Below the pieces are notes generated by a model that searched no databases, was not told the origin of the DNA, and saw only the letters and a list, made by a program, of their open reading frames with translations. The position numbers and the translations under genes were made by a program. From the NCBI RefSeq assembly GCF_010669145.1, contig NZ_CP048635.1, positions 1,303,501 to 1,367,500 of the forward strand: a stretch of 64,000 bases of DNA, given 5' to 3'. Shown here in pieces: positions 1 through 12,110 of this stretch. This stretch comes from Rhizobium oryzihabitans. GTDB lineage: Bacteria > Pseudomonadota > Alphaproteobacteria > Rhizobiales > Rhizobiaceae. The stretch's first letter is position 1, and each line of letters opens with the position of its first letter.

Positions 1-804
1 ATCGCCTTCGTTGCCGTGACCGAAATAGGACCGGTCGCGATCGTTGACGAGAGCGAAGATGCTGCGGCTGACCGACACACGGGGTTCGCGGGTGTGGCCG
101 GCTTCCTTCCAGGCTTCCCGGAAGTTGCGGATCTGCTGCGCCTGCTGGACATGGAAAGGCTCACCCGTCTCATCCGTCTTCAGGGTGGAGCTTTGCAGAT
201 TCATGCCAAGCTTTGCCGCCCAAACCGCCGTGGCGTTGGAGCTGGAACCCCACCAGATGCGCTCGCGCAGACCTTCGGAATGTGGCTCCAGCCGCAAAAG
301 GCCGGGCGGGTTGGGGAACATCGGTCGCGGGTTCGGCTCAGCGAAACCTTCGCCCTTCAGCAGTTCGAGGAAGACCTCGGTATGCTGCCGCGCCATATCC
401 TCTTCGCTCTGGCCTTCAGCCGGGCGGTAACCGAAATAACGCCAGCCGTCGATCACCTGTTCCGGCGAACCGCGGCTGATGCCGAGCTGCAGGCGACCGC
501 CCGCTATGAGATCGGCAGAACCTGCATCTTCGGCCATGTAGAACGGGTTTTCATAGCGCATGTCGATGACGCCGGTGCCGATCTCGATGCTCTTCGTTCT
601 GGCGCCGACCGCCGCGAGCAGCGGGAAGGGGGAAGCCAGCTGGCGGGCGAAATGGTGCACGCGAAAATAGGCGCCGTCGGCGCCCAGCTCTTCCGCGGCG
701 ACGGCAAGGTCTATCGATTGCAGCAGGGTGTCCGCAGCCGAGCGGGTCTGCGACTGGGGCGAGGGCGTCCAGTGTCCGAAGGATAGAAATCCGATCTTTT
801 TCAT
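1..804 (-). CDS. LLM-class flavin-dependent oxidoreductase (3' end beyond window)
   Basis: The reading frame starts at the ATG at 804 and stays open to the left window edge, giving 268 residues; the C-terminus is missing (bacterial family members are usually about 330-350 residues). The N-terminus MKKIGFLSFGHW and the later GGRLQLGISRGSPEQV and GWRYFGYRP segments are typical of bacterial luciferase-like TIM-barrel monooxygenases that use reduced flavin. The substrate cannot be told from sequence. It lies 132 bp downstream of the LysR gene on the same strand and may be co-transcribed with it. An open frame on the opposite strand across the same stretch is a shadow. Confidence 0.88.
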   Translation of the reverse strand, partial: MKKIGFLSFGHWTPSPQSQTRSAADTLLQSIDLAVAAEELGADGAYFRVHHFARQLASPFPLLAAVGARTKSIEIGTGVIDMRYENPFYMAEDAGSADLIAGGRLQLGISRGSPEQVIDGWRYFGYRPAEGQSEEDMARQHTEVFLELLKGEGFAEPNPRPMFPNPPGLLRLEPHSEGLRERIWWGSSSNATAVWAAKLGMNLQSSTLKTDETGEPFHVQQAQQIRNFREAWKEAGHTREPRVSVSRSIFALVNDRDRSYFGHGNEGD

Positions 805-936
805 GATGACCTTCCAAATGTTGGAGGACGCGGCCGTTTGGGCCGGCGTCGTTGTTGTCAGTCATATAAGCAACCGTGCACATCCTCCAATGCGCCACCC
901 GTAGACAGGGTGTCGCCGAAATGTGAACGATGGCCG

Positions 937-1854
937 TCAGGCAATCGTCCTTCGGTCGAGGATGAAGAGATTTTCGTGGGCGCGCGCCGTGGTGAGAATG
1001 AAGTCCATCAGCGAGCGGACACGCGGCACATTGGCAAGGTCCTGATGGCTCGTCAGCCAGTAACCCCGCCGCAGTTCCACTTCACCGGCAAGCACCATCT
1101 GCAGATCGGGGAAGCGCGCGGCGATGAAATTCGGCAATATGCAAAGGCCACGGCCGCTCAGCGTTGCGGTCAACTGCGCGAAAATGCTCGATGACTGGAA
1201 GTTGGGCCTGAGACCCGGCAGCACATCGCGCATATAGTCGAGACCCGGCGAGAAGATGAGGTCCTGCACGTAACCGATAAAGAAATGATCGGGTAAGTCT
1301 TCGCGCCGCGTGATTTTTGGATGTCCGGCGAGATAGGATCGTGATGCGTAGATATGCAGCGTGTAGTCGATGATCTGTTCGTTGATATAGGGACCGGCTT
1401 TCGGTGGGTCGAGCGTCACCGCCACATCCGCCTCTTTTCTCGACAGCGCCATGATCTGCTGGATCGTCACCATCTCCACCATGATGTGCGGATGGGTGAT
1501 GGCGAAGTCCTTCAGTCTCTCCACAAAGAAAAAATTGGAAAAACCTTCCGGTGCGCTGAGCCGCACCACGCCGCGCAGCAGGCTTCCACTTTCGGAAATA
1601 TCCGACTGCAGCCTCTCCGCTTCCGCCTCGATACGCTCGACCGTATCCACCAGCCGCCGGCCGACGGTCGTGAGTTCATAACCGCGCGGGTTTCGCTCGA
1701 ACAGCTTGGTTTTAAGCGAGAATTCCAGCCGGTCGATATGGCGGGAGACGGTGGCGTGGCTGGTGCGCAGGCTTCTGGCTGCCGATGAGAGCTGCCCGGT
1801 GCGGGCCACGGCCAGAAAATATTGCAGGTCGTCCCAGGTGAAAGGGGTGGCCAT
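937..1854 (-). CDS. LysR family transcriptional regulator
   Basis: A 305-residue protein with an N-terminal winged helix-turn-helix (about residues 6-65, including AARSLRTSHATVSRHIDRLE) and a C-terminal periplasmic-binding-like effector domain, the normal LysR length. It is transcribed divergently from the ABC transporter/dehydrogenase operon that begins at 2088, the usual arrangement for a LysR activator of a catabolic operon, and it reads toward the flavin oxidoreductase. A 7-bp inverted repeat lies 22 bp upstream of its start. Control of the neighbouring operon is inferred from position; the inducer is unknown. Confidence 0.92.
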   Translation of the reverse strand: MATPFTWDDLQYFLAVARTGQLSSAARSLRTSHATVSRHIDRLEFSLKTKLFERNPRGYELTTVGRRLVDTVERIEAEAERLQSDISESGSLLRGVVRLSAPEGFSNFFFVERLKDFAITHPHIMVEMVTIQQIMALSRKEADVAVTLDPPKAGPYINEQIIDYTLHIYASRSYLAGHPKITRREDLPDHFFIGYVQDLIFSPGLDYMRDVLPGLRPNFQSSSIFAQLTATLSGRGLCILPNFIAARFPDLQMVLAGEVELRRGYWLTSHQDLANVPRVRSLMDFILTTARAHENLFILDRRTIA

Positions 1855-1875
1855 TTTCGTCTCCCATCAAGAGTT

Positions 1876-1893
1876 CTGTTCAAAAATGAACAG
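1876..1893. promoter_or_regulatory. Candidate LysR operator, inverted repeat
   Basis: CTGTTCA-AAAA-TGAACAG is a perfect 7-bp inverted repeat with an A4 spacer, and a further CTGTTC half-site follows at about 1897. It sits between the lysR start (1854) and the divergent operon (2088), where an autoregulatory LysR site is expected. The assignment is inferred from symmetry and position. Confidence 0.5.
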
Positions 1894-2087
1894 TTCCTGT
1901 TCGCAATTTGATGATGCCCTGCTCTTGTGTCAACGACCGAATTCGAGAACTCTAGGCTCAGGATGCACCGCTTTGAGGAGGGCGGTGTGACCATTCGGGT
2001 GCAATGGCGAAAAACTCCGCCATGCGGCTTCGTTCACCGTTGCACAGACCCATCTGAGGCTCGCAATCATCTCTGGGAGGAGAAGTC

Positions 2088-3296
2088 ATGCGCAAGAGTA
2101 TTCTTTTATCCACGGCCATGGTCCTAGCCGCGGGCACCGCCGCTTATGCCGCCGAAATTTCCGACGGCAAGGTCAAGATCGGCATCCTGAACGACCAGTC
2201 GGGCGTCTACGCCAATTTCGGCGGCAAATACTCTTATGAGGCCGCGAAGATGGCGGTCGAGGATTTCGGCGGCAAGGTGCTCAATGCGCCAGTGGAAGTG
2301 GTGACCGCCGACCACCAAAACAAGGCGGATGTCGCCTCCAACATCGCCCGGCAATGGTATGACACGGAACAGGTCGACTCGATCATGGAGTTGACCTCGT
2401 CGTCGGTGGGGCTGGCCGTGCAGGCGCTCTCCAAGGACAAGAAGAAGATCACCGTCAACACGGGCGCGGCAACGACGGAGCTGACGGGCAAGCAATGCAG
2501 CCCCTATGGTTTCCATTGGGCATACGACACCTATTCGCTCGCAGTCGGTACCGGCGGCGCGCTGGTGAAGCAGGGCGGCGACAGCTGGTTCTTCCTGACC
2601 GCCGACTACGCCTTCGGTTATTCGCTTGAAGAAAACACTGCCAATTTCGTCAAGGCCAATGGCGGCAAGGTGCTGGGCTCCGTGCGCCATCCGCTGGCGA
2701 CGACTGATTATTCCTCCTTCCTGTTGCAGGCGCAGTCATCAGGCGCGAAGGTCATCGGCCTTGCCAATGCCGGCCTCGACACCTCCAATGCCATCAAGCA
2801 GGCGGCCGAGTTCGGTATCGTCGCAGGCGGCCAGCGGCTCGCGGCTCTTCTCTTCACGCTTGCCGAAGTGCATGGCCTCGGCCTCGAGGCAGCCCAGGGC
2901 CTGACGCTGACGGAAGGCTTCTATTGGGACCGCGACGATGAATCGCGCAAATTCGGCGAACGGTTCAAGGAACGCACCGGCGCCATGCCGAACATGGTGC
3001 ACACAGGCACTTATTCCGCCGTCCTGCACTATCTGAAAGCCATCGAAAAGGCCGGGACGGATGATGCCGACGCCGTTGCCAAGGCCATGAAGGAAATGCC
3101 GGTCAACGACGTTTTCGCCAAGGACGGCCATGTGGCAGCGAACGGCCGTATGATCCACGACATGTATCTCATGGAGGTGAAGAAGCCGGATGAGAGCAAG
3201 CAGCCGTGGGACTATTACAAGGTGCTTGCCACGATCCCCGGCAAGGAAGCCTTCATGGACCCGGCAAAGAGCGGTTGCCCGCTGGTGACCCAATAA
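2088..3296 (+). CDS. ABC transporter substrate-binding protein, branched-chain amino acid type
   Basis: A 402-residue periplasmic binding protein. The N-terminus MRKSILLSTAMVLAAGTAAYAA is a clear signal peptide, and the mature part (KVKIGILNDQSGVYANFGG onward) matches the type I periplasmic ligand-binding fold of the LivK/amide-urea group (Peripla_BP_6). The start follows a GGGAGGAG ribosome-binding site. It is the first gene of an operon with two ATPases and two permeases. The downstream genes handle hydroxy acids and acetoacetate, so its ligand need not be an amino acid; a short hydroxy acid or alcohol is plausible (inference). Confidence 0.93.
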   Translation: MRKSILLSTAMVLAAGTAAYAAEISDGKVKIGILNDQSGVYANFGGKYSYEAAKMAVEDFGGKVLNAPVEVVTADHQNKADVASNIARQWYDTEQVDSIMELTSSSVGLAVQALSKDKKKITVNTGAATTELTGKQCSPYGFHWAYDTYSLAVGTGGALVKQGGDSWFFLTADYAFGYSLEENTANFVKANGGKVLGSVRHPLATTDYSSFLLQAQSSGAKVIGLANAGLDTSNAIKQAAEFGIVAGGQRLAALLFTLAEVHGLGLEAAQGLTLTEGFYWDRDDESRKFGERFKERTGAMPNMVHTGTYSAVLHYLKAIEKAGTDDADAVAKAMKEMPVNDVFAKDGHVAANGRMIHDMYLMEVKKPDESKQPWDYYKVLATIPGKEAFMDPAKSGCPLVTQ

Positions 3297-3325
3297 AAGA
3301 CTGATGCAATAAAGGGGAAAGTTTC

Positions 3326-4111
3326 ATGACGATCGCTCCCGCCCCTGCCGGGCAGGCCGAACCTCGCGTCGTTCTTTCGGCGCGTGGTCTCACCAAGACC
3401 TTCGGTGCATTCGCAGCTGTGAAAAACGTCGATCTCGACGTGCATCATGCCCGCGTGCATGCGCTGATCGGTCCGAACGGCGCCGGCAAGACTACGGTCT
3501 TCAACCTGTTGACCAAGTTTCTCCAGCCGACAGGCGGGGCGATCACCTTCATGGGAACGGACATAACAAGGACGCCACCAGACAAGGTGGCGCGTCTCGG
3601 CCTCGTCAGGTCGTTCCAGATATCGGCGGTGTTTCCGCATCTGACGGTTCTGGAAAATGTGCGGGTGGCGTTGCAGCGGCCCAACAGCCTTGCAACGCAG
3701 TTCTGGCTGCCGCTCTCTTCGCTCGACAGGCTGAACGCCCGTGCCGAGGAACTGATCGCCATGGTCGGTCTGACGCGGGAAAAACATGCGCTTGCGGCCG
3801 ATCTTTCTTACGGCCGCAAGCGGGTCCTCGAAATCGCCACCACGCTCGCGCTTGATCCAAAGGTTCTGCTGCTCGATGAACCGATGGCCGGCATGGGCGG
3901 TGAAGATGTCGCCCATGTTGCCGAACTCATCCGCGAGGTGGCCAAGACCCGCGCGGTGCTGATGGTCGAACATAATCTGAAAGTCGTGGCCGATATCTGC
4001 CACCACGTCACGGTCTTGCAACGCGGTGAAATTCTGGCGGAGGGCGACTATGCCGCCGTTTCCGCCGATCCGCGTGTGCGCACGGCCTATATGGGCACGG
4101 AGGAGGCTTGA
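3326..4111 (+). CDS. ABC transporter ATP-binding protein (LivG-like)
   Basis: A 261-residue ATPase with a Walker A motif GPNGAGKTT near residue 50, the region SYGRKRVLEIATTLA standing where the ABC signature lies, and Walker B VLLLDEPMAGM followed by the H-loop MVEHNL. LivG-type ATPases pair with a LivF-type partner, here the next gene, to drive import. It begins 30 bp after the binding-protein gene, and its stop is one base before the next start. The signature reads LSYGR rather than the common LSGGQ, as is usual in LivG proteins. Confidence 0.95.
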   Translation: MTIAPAPAGQAEPRVVLSARGLTKTFGAFAAVKNVDLDVHHARVHALIGPNGAGKTTVFNLLTKFLQPTGGAITFMGTDITRTPPDKVARLGLVRSFQISAVFPHLTVLENVRVALQRPNSLATQFWLPLSSLDRLNARAEELIAMVGLTREKHALAADLSYGRKRVLEIATTLALDPKVLLLDEPMAGMGGEDVAHVAELIREVAKTRAVLMVEHNLKVVADICHHVTVLQRGEILAEGDYAAVSADPRVRTAYMGTEEA

Positions 4112-4112
4112 T

Positions 4113-4814
4113 ATGGCGGCAATGCTCGAAGTCTCCAACCTGAAATCCTGGTACGGCGAAAGCCAGGCGCTGCACGGCGTCGATCTGAACGTCGGCGAAG
4201 GCGAAACCATCACCATTCTCGGCCGCAACGGCGTGGGCAAAACCACGACGCTGCGCACCATCATGGGCATCATCCGCAACCGCAAGGGCGTGATCAAGCT
4301 CGGTGGCAAGGATCTGATGCCGGTGCCGCTGCATCGCACGGCAAAATACGGCATCGGTTTCGTGCCGGAAGAGCGCGGCATCTTCGCGACGCTGAGCGTC
4401 GAGGAGAACCTGAAGCTGCCGCCCGTCGTCGCATCCGGCGGCATGACGCTCGATGAAATCTACGAGCTGTTTCCTAATCTCTACGAGCGTCGGACAAGTC
4501 CAGGCACCAAGCTCTCCGGCGGCGAGCAGCAGATGCTGGCCATGGCGCGCATCCTGCGCACCGGGGTCAAGGTTCTCCTGCTCGATGAGCCGACCGAGGG
4601 GCTTGCACCTGTTATCGTGCAGCGCATCGGCGAAGTGCTGAAGACCTTGAAAAGCCGGGGCATGACCGTTGTTCTGGTCGAGCAGAATTTCCGCTTCGCC
4701 AGCCGCATCGCGGACCGTTTCTACCTGATGGATCATGGCCAGATGGTCAGCAATTTTCCGGTGAGCGAGCTTTCCGACCGCATGGGCGAACTCAATAAAG
4801 TGCTGGGGGTTTAA
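4113..4814 (+). CDS. ABC transporter ATP-binding protein (LivF-like)
   Basis: A 233-residue ATPase. I chose the ATG at 4113 (MAAMLEVSNLKSWYG), which follows the stop of the preceding ATPase gene by one base; a longer in-frame start at 4026 would lie inside that gene. Walker A GRNGVGKTT, signature LSGGEQQM and Walker B VLLLDEPTEGL are all present, and the short C-terminus is typical of LivF. It forms the second nucleotide-binding subunit of the importer. Confidence 0.95.
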   Translation: MAAMLEVSNLKSWYGESQALHGVDLNVGEGETITILGRNGVGKTTTLRTIMGIIRNRKGVIKLGGKDLMPVPLHRTAKYGIGFVPEERGIFATLSVEENLKLPPVVASGGMTLDEIYELFPNLYERRTSPGTKLSGGEQQMLAMARILRTGVKVLLLDEPTEGLAPVIVQRIGEVLKTLKSRGMTVVLVEQNFRFASRIADRFYLMDHGQMVSNFPVSELSDRMGELNKVLGV

Positions 4815-4816
4815 CG

Positions 4817-5704
4817 ATGACGATGCTCTTCGGCGTTCCAATTCAGGCCCTGCTCGGGCAATTGCTGATCGGCCTCATCAACGGGTCGTTTTATGCCCTG
4901 TTGTCGCTCGGCCTTGCCGTCATTTTCGGCCTGCTGCGTGTCATCAATTTTGCCCATGGCGCGCAATATATGCTCGGCGCTTTCGTCGCCTTTCTCGGAC
5001 TGCAATATTTCGGCATCAGCTTCTGGGTGGCGCTGGTTGTGACGCCGCTGGTCGTGGCGCTCCTTGGCGCGATCGTCGAACGCCTCATGCTATCCAGGCT
5101 TTATGATCTCGATCCGCTCTACGGGTTGCTCTTCACCTTCGGCTTGGCGCTGGTGGTTGAAGGCACGTTCCGCTGGCTTTATGGCGCTGCCGGCCAGCCC
5201 TATTCGGTTCCACCGCAGCTTGCCGGCGGCACCAATCTCGGCTTCATGTTCCTGCCGAATTACCGCGCTTTCGTCGTCGTCATCTCGCTGGTCGCCTGCC
5301 TTGCCACCTGGGCGCTGATCGAAAAGACGCGGCTTGGCTCCTATCTGCGCGCGGCGACGGAAAATCCGACGCTGGTACAGGCTTTCGGCATCAACGTGCC
5401 GGTGCTCCTGACGCTGACCTACGCGCTGGGTGCGGGCCTTGCCGGGTTCACCGGGGTTCTCGCCGCGCCGATCTATCAGGTCTCGCCGCTGATGGGCACC
5501 AACCTCATCATCGTCGTCTTCGCGGTTGTCGTGGTCGGCGGCATGGGTTCGATCATGGGCGCCATCGTGACCGGCTACATGCTCGGCATCGCCGAAGGCC
5601 TGACCAAGGTGTTCTACCCGGAGGCGTCCAACATCGTCATTTTCGTCATCATGGCCTTTGTGCTGCTCATCCGCCCCGCCGGACTTTTCGGAAAGGACGC
5701 CTGA
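4817..5704 (+). CDS. Branched-chain amino acid-type ABC permease (LivH-like)
   Basis: A 295-residue integral membrane protein with about eight hydrophobic segments. The N-terminal part (GLINGSFYALLSLGLAVIFG and INFAHGA) is a hallmark of LivH permeases, and the GGMGSIMGAIVTGYMLG loop toward the C-terminus matches the coupling region. The start lies 2 bp after the LivF stop and the next gene begins 1 bp after its own stop, so expression is probably coupled. Confidence 0.95.
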   Translation: MTMLFGVPIQALLGQLLIGLINGSFYALLSLGLAVIFGLLRVINFAHGAQYMLGAFVAFLGLQYFGISFWVALVVTPLVVALLGAIVERLMLSRLYDLDPLYGLLFTFGLALVVEGTFRWLYGAAGQPYSVPPQLAGGTNLGFMFLPNYRAFVVVISLVACLATWALIEKTRLGSYLRAATENPTLVQAFGINVPVLLTLTYALGAGLAGFTGVLAAPIYQVSPLMGTNLIIVVFAVVVVGGMGSIMGAIVTGYMLGIAEGLTKVFYPEASNIVIFVIMAFVLLIRPAGLFGKDA

Positions 5705-5705
5705 T

Positions 5706-6713
5706 ATGTCCAAAGCCACCCATAGCCCCACTGCCGGTGCGATGCCGCAGACGCAGGTTTCAACGACCGCCGCAACCATCAAGACCGTGCTCATACTGGC
5801 TGGTCTCGCCGTTTTGATCGCCGCGCCGATGTTCGTTTATCCGATCTTTCTGATGAAGCTGCTTTGCTTTGCGCTGTTTGCCTGCGCCTTCAATCTGCTG
5901 ATCGGTTATACCGGGCTGCTGTCCTTCGGCCATGCGGCGTTTTTCGGCGGTGCTGCCTATTTCACCGCCTATTCGGTGAAGGAATGGGGCGTGACACCGG
6001 AGATCGGCCTTGTCATCGGCATGGCGGGTGCGGCGCTGCTCGGTCTCGTCATCGGCTTCTTCGCCATTCGCCGCCAGGGCATCTATTTCGCCATGATCAC
6101 ACTGGCGCTGTCGCAGATGTTTTATTTCTTCTGCCTTCAGGCGCCGTTTACCCATGGTGAGGATGGTTTGCAGGGCGTGCCGCGCGGCCATCTCTTCGGC
6201 CTTCTCGACCTCAATGCGCCGCTCAACATCTATTACACGGTGCTGGCCGCCTTTGTGCTCGCGCTTCTTGTCATCTGGCGTTTCGTCAATTCACCCTTCG
6301 GCATGATCCTGAAATCCATCCGCGAGAACGAGCAGCGCGCCATTTCGCTGGGTTACAGCGTTCAGCGCTACAAGCTTGGCGCCTTCGTCATGTCGGCGAC
6401 GCTGGCTGGTCTTGCGGGTGGCCTGAAGGCGCTGGTCTTCCAGTTCGCGACGTTGACCGACGTGACCTGGCAGATGTCCGGCGAGGTAATTCTGATGACC
6501 CTGCTTGGCGGCATCGGCACCATGATCGGCCCGATCTTCGGCGCGGGCCTCGTCGTTACCTTGCAGAACTATCTCGCGACATCGGATTTTCCGGTCACCA
6601 TCATCACCGGCCTCGTTTTCATGGCCTGTGTCCTGGTGTTCCGGCGCGGATTGATCGGTGAATTTTACGCTTCGCGGCTGGGGCGAAAACTGGGCTTTCA
6701 ACACCGCGGCTAG
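5706..6713 (+). CDS. Branched-chain amino acid-type ABC permease (LivM-like)
   Basis: A 335-residue membrane protein. The start at 5706 ([11 protein letters not shown]) is preferred to an in-frame start at 5658 inside the LivH-like gene. Motifs include [20 protein letters not shown], typical of LivM, and [16 protein letters not shown]. It has a hydrophilic N-terminal extension of roughly 30 residues before the first membrane helix. It completes the five-part importer (binding protein, two ATPases, two permeases). Confidence 0.95.
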   Translation: MSKATHSPTAGAMPQTQVSTTAATIKTVLILAGLAVLIAAPMFVYPIFLMKLLCFALFACAFNLLIGYTGLLSFGHAAFFGGAAYFTAYSVKEWGVTPEIGLVIGMAGAALLGLVIGFFAIRRQGIYFAMITLALSQMFYFFCLQAPFTHGEDGLQGVPRGHLFGLLDLNAPLNIYYTVLAAFVLALLVIWRFVNSPFGMILKSIRENEQRAISLGYSVQRYKLGAFVMSATLAGLAGGLKALVFQFATLTDVTWQMSGEVILMTLLGGIGTMIGPIFGAGLVVTLQNYLATSDFPVTIITGLVFMACVLVFRRGLIGEFYASRLGRKLGFQHRG

Positions 6714-6786
6714 AATTTTTTTACAACAAGCAAAGGCCTCCCCTGCGTCCCGGGCGACGCGGCAAGGGCGCCGCATGGAGAAGAGC

Positions 6787-8382
6787 ATGGGCGAATATGA
6801 CTATATCGTCATCGGAGCGGGGAGTGCCGGATGCGTTCTCGCCAACCGCCTTTCGAAAGATCCGAACCACCGCGTCCTGCTGCTGGAGGCCGGCGGCAAC
6901 GATAATTATCACTGGATCCATATTCCGGTCGGTTATCTCTATTGCATCAACAATCCGCGCACGGACTGGTGTTTCAAGACGGCGGAAGAGCCGGGGCTTA
7001 ACGGCCGGTCATTGATCTATCCACGCGGCAAGGTTTTGGGCGGCTGCTCTTCCATCAACGGCATGATCTATATGCGTGGCCAGGCGCGGGACTACGATGT
7101 CTGGCGCCAGCTTGGCTGCGAAGGCTGGGGCTGGAACGATATCCTGCCCTATTTCATGAAGTCTGAGGATTTCTATCGCGGCAAGAGCGACATGCATTCC
7201 ACCGGCGGCGAATGGCGGGTGGAGAAGGCGCGCGTGCGGTGGGACGTGCTGGACGCTTTCCAGAAGGCGGCGGGCGAGGCGGGCATTCCCGCGACGGATG
7301 ATTTCAACCGGGGCGACAATGAAGGTGCCGGTTATTTCGATGTGAACCAGCGCGCCGGCTGGCGCTGGAATACGGCCAAGGCCTTTCTGAAACCGGCGCT
7401 TGGCCGCAAGAATTTGACAGTCATGACCAAGGCCCATGTCAAGCGTCTCATCATCGAGGAGGGCCGGGTCATGGGCGTCGAGTTTCACCATGACGGTGTC
7501 CTGAAAAAGATGCGCGCGCGCCGCGAGACGGTGTTGTCCGCAGGAGCGGTCGGCTCGCCGCATGTTCTGGAGCTTTCCGGTATTGGCCGGGGTGACGTCC
7601 TGCAGGCAGCCGGTATCGATACCGTGGCGGAAGTTCAGGGTGTGGGCGAGAACCTGCAGGACCATCTGCAATTGCGCATGGTCTACAAGGTCTCCGATGT
7701 TCTCACGCTGAACGAAAGGGCTTCCACCCTGTTCGGCAAAGCGAGGATCGGCCTCGAATATGCGCTGACCCGCTCCGGGCCGATGTCGATGGCGCCGAGC
7801 CAGCTTGGCGTCTTCACCCGCTCCTCGCCGGAAAAGGAGACCGCGGATCTGGAGTATCATGTCCAGCCGGTTTCTCTCGACAAGTTCGGTGATCCGGTTC
7901 ACACTTTTCCGGCCATTACGGCAAGTGTCTGCAATCTGCGGCCGGAAAGCCGAGGCTCAGTGCATGTGAAAGGACCGGATTTCGCCATGCAGCCGGAAAT
8001 CCGCCCGAACTATCTTTCAACGGAAGGCGACCGCCAGGTTGCCATCGATTCCATGCGGCTGACGCGCCGCATCGTCTCCCAGCCGGCCTTTGCCCGGTTC
8101 AAGCCGCAGGAATACCGGCCCGGCCCGTCTTTCGAAAACGACAACGATCTTGCCAAAGCGGCAGGGGATATCGGCACCACGATCTTCCATCCCGTCGGCA
8201 CGCTCCGCATGGGATCGGACGCCGAAAGTGTCGTCGATACGCGACTGAAATTCCGCAGGCTTGCCGGCTTACGCGTCGCGGATGCCTCCATCATGCCGAG
8301 GATCACGTCCGGAAACACCAATTCGCCGACGATCATGATTGCCGAAAAGGCCGCCGACATGATCCTTGCGGATAATCGTTAA
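6787..8382 (+). CDS. GMC family FAD-dependent alcohol dehydrogenase
   Basis: A 531-residue glucose-methanol-choline oxidoreductase. The ATG at 6787 ([23 protein letters not shown]) is preceded by GGAG with good spacing; an ATG at 6775 in the same frame is also possible. The dinucleotide motif GAGSAG, the GMC signature near [20 protein letters not shown] and the C-terminal HPVGTLRMG segment with the active-site histidine are all present. Members include choline and polyethylene-glycol dehydrogenases and other alcohol dehydrogenases. It lies between the transporter and two hydroxyacid dehydrogenases, so it probably oxidises an imported alcohol (inference). Confidence 0.93.
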   Translation: MGEYDYIVIGAGSAGCVLANRLSKDPNHRVLLLEAGGNDNYHWIHIPVGYLYCINNPRTDWCFKTAEEPGLNGRSLIYPRGKVLGGCSSINGMIYMRGQARDYDVWRQLGCEGWGWNDILPYFMKSEDFYRGKSDMHSTGGEWRVEKARVRWDVLDAFQKAAGEAGIPATDDFNRGDNEGAGYFDVNQRAGWRWNTAKAFLKPALGRKNLTVMTKAHVKRLIIEEGRVMGVEFHHDGVLKKMRARRETVLSAGAVGSPHVLELSGIGRGDVLQAAGIDTVAEVQGVGENLQDHLQLRMVYKVSDVLTLNERASTLFGKARIGLEYALTRSGPMSMAPSQLGVFTRSSPEKETADLEYHVQPVSLDKFGDPVHTFPAITASVCNLRPESRGSVHVKGPDFAMQPEIRPNYLSTEGDRQVAIDSMRLTRRIVSQPAFARFKPQEYRPGPSFENDNDLAKAAGDIGTTIFHPVGTLRMGSDAESVVDTRLKFRRLAGLRVADASIMPRITSGNTNSPTIMIAEKAADMILADNR

Positions 8383-8395
8383 GAGGAGCGTTCCC

Positions 8396-9276
8396 ATGAA
8401 GACCGTCGCTTTTATCGGACTTGGACATATGGGCCTGCCGATGGCCGCCAATCTTGTCAAAGCGGGTTACGCCGTCAGGGGTTTCGACCTTTCCGAGGCC
8501 TGCCGTGCGGCGGCAAGGGAGGCAGGCATTCCCGTGGCAGTTGATACTGCCGAAGCCATTGCAGCGGCGGAGGTGATCGTCACCATGTTGCCGAAAGGGG
8601 AACATGTCGTTTCGGTTTATGGTGATCTGGTGCAGAAAATCTCTGCCGGAACGCTGCTCATCGATTGCTCGACGGTGGATATGGAAAGCGCCCTGAAAGC
8701 GCATGAACTGGCCGCTTCCGCCGGTTGCCCCTCCGTCGATGCCCCTGTCTCGGGCGGCACGGGTGGCGCGGCCGCCGGCACCCTGACCTTCATGTGCGGC
8801 GGCGAGGCAGAGGCATTTTCGGCGGCAAAACCGGTGCTGGAAGCGATGGGCAAGAAGATTGTCCATTGTGGCAAGGGCGGCAACGGGCAGGCGGCAAAGA
8901 TCTGCAACAATATGATCCTCGGCATTTCCATGATCGCGGTTTCCGAAGCCTTCGTGCTGGGTGAAAGGCTCGGCCTTTCGCATCAGGCGCTGTTCGATGT
9001 CGCATCCACCTCGTCAGGCCAATGCTGGTCGCTCACCACCTATTGCCCGGTTCCGGGACCGGTGCCGACATCGCCCGCCAACAAGGATTATCAGCCGGGA
9101 TTTGCGGCGGCCCTGATGCTGAAGGACCTGGAGCTTTCGCAGGCGGCGGCGAATGGAGCCGGGGCCTCCACCCCGCTCGGTGCGGCTGCGGCTGCGCTTT
9201 ATGAGAACTTCGTCGGTGAGGGCGGCGGGGCGCGTGATTTCTCCGCCATCGTCGAGATGCTACGCGGGGGCGAGGC

Positions 9277-9280
<4 letters not shown>
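8396..9280 (+). CDS. NAD-binding beta-hydroxyacid dehydrogenase (3-hydroxyisobutyrate dehydrogenase family)
   Basis: A 294-residue protein starting at MKTVAFIGLGHMG, after GAGGAGCG. The Rossmann motif GLGHMG, the substrate-site segment DAPVSGGTGGAAAG and the catalytic segment GKGGNGQAAKICNN (conserved Lys and Asn) place it in the 3-hydroxyisobutyrate/tartronate semialdehyde reductase family. The stop overlaps the next start by four bases (ATGA), implying coupling to acetoacetyl-CoA synthetase. The exact substrate is not readable from sequence. Confidence 0.92.
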
Positions 9281-11232
<1,952 letters not shown>

Positions 11233-11236
11233 GCCG

Positions 11237-12022
11237 ATGGAGGATCAACCGAAGACCGTTCTCGTTACGGGTTCCACCAGCGGCATCGGGCTCGCCATCG
11301 CCAAACGTTTCGCCGGGGAGGGATTTCTGGTCGCCGTCCACGGCATTGAAACGTCGGAGGAAGCGGCGCAGGCACTGGAGGCGGTTGCGAAAGTGGCGCG
11401 ACATCGCCCGGTCTATTTTTCAGCCAACCTTGCGAATTATGATGAGAGTGCACATCTGCCGGAAAAGGTCATTGCCGAGTTCGATCACATCGACGTGCTC
11501 GTCAACAATGCCGGCATCCAGAAGGTCGCGCCGATCGATGAGTTCGATTTCGCCGATTTCTCCCATATTGTCGCGATCTCGCTCGACAGCGCTTTTCATA
11601 CGATCCGTGCCGCCCTCCCCGGAATGAAGGAAAGGGGATGGGGACGCATCGTCAACATCGCTTCCGCACATGGCTTGCGCGCATCACCGTTCAAGGGGCC
11701 CTATGTGGCGACCAAACATGCCGTGGTGGGCCTGACCAAAAGCGTGGCGCTTGAGGTGGCCGAGCTCGGCATTACCTGCAACGCAATCTGCCCCGGTTAC
11801 GTCTGGACACCGCTTGTGGCCGCGCAGGTCGCCGATCAGGCGCGGGTGCATGGCATGAGCGAGGAGGATGTGGTGAAGAAGGTGATGCTTGCGCCACAGC
11901 CGACGAGACGTTTCATACAGCCGGAGGAAGTGGCGGAGATGGCGTTCTATCTCACCGGCGATATGGCCCGCTCGATTACCGGCGCGACCATTTCCATCGA
12001 TGGCGGCTGGACCGCAAAATAA
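11237..12022 (+). CDS. bdhA: 3-hydroxybutyrate dehydrogenase (short-chain dehydrogenase)
   Basis: A 261-residue classical short-chain dehydrogenase. The cofactor motif TGSTSGIGLAIAK is near residue 12, NNAGIQ follows, and the catalytic Ser (NIASAHG) and YVATK motifs are in place; the sequence TCNAICPGYVWTPLV is typical of D-3-hydroxybutyrate dehydrogenases. It interconverts 3-hydroxybutyrate and acetoacetate with NAD. It begins 4 bp after the acetoacetyl-CoA synthetase stop, and the pair form a complete entry route into acetoacetyl-CoA. The exact stereospecificity is inferred from family. Confidence 0.9.
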   Translation: MEDQPKTVLVTGSTSGIGLAIAKRFAGEGFLVAVHGIETSEEAAQALEAVAKVARHRPVYFSANLANYDESAHLPEKVIAEFDHIDVLVNNAGIQKVAPIDEFDFADFSHIVAISLDSAFHTIRAALPGMKERGWGRIVNIASAHGLRASPFKGPYVATKHAVVGLTKSVALEVAELGITCNAICPGYVWTPLVAAQVADQARVHGMSEEDVVKKVMLAPQPTRRFIQPEEVAEMAFYLTGDMARSITGATISIDGGWTAK

Positions 12023-12054
12023 TCTTCGCGCAACCGGTGCCTGTTCCCACGTCT

Positions 12055-12080
12055 GGAACCAAACTGTGGCCCCGTGGATT
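12055..12080 (+). promoter_or_regulatory. Weak sigma-EcfG-like promoter motif
   Basis: GGAAC at 12055-12059 is followed after 17 bases by GATT (12077-12080), one step away from the CGTT consensus in a key position. It lies 30 bp before the small membrane-protein gene. It fits the looser GGAAC-N18/19-TT form reported for rhizobial EcfG promoters but is weaker than the other sites in this window. Confidence 0.35.
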
Positions 12081-12110
12081 AAATCTGCAGGGTTACAGGG
12101 AGTAAAAGAC

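Noticed and set aside
16..786. A 256-codon plus-strand frame at the left edge
   Set aside because: It is the shadow of the minus-strand flavin oxidoreductase that runs off the window.
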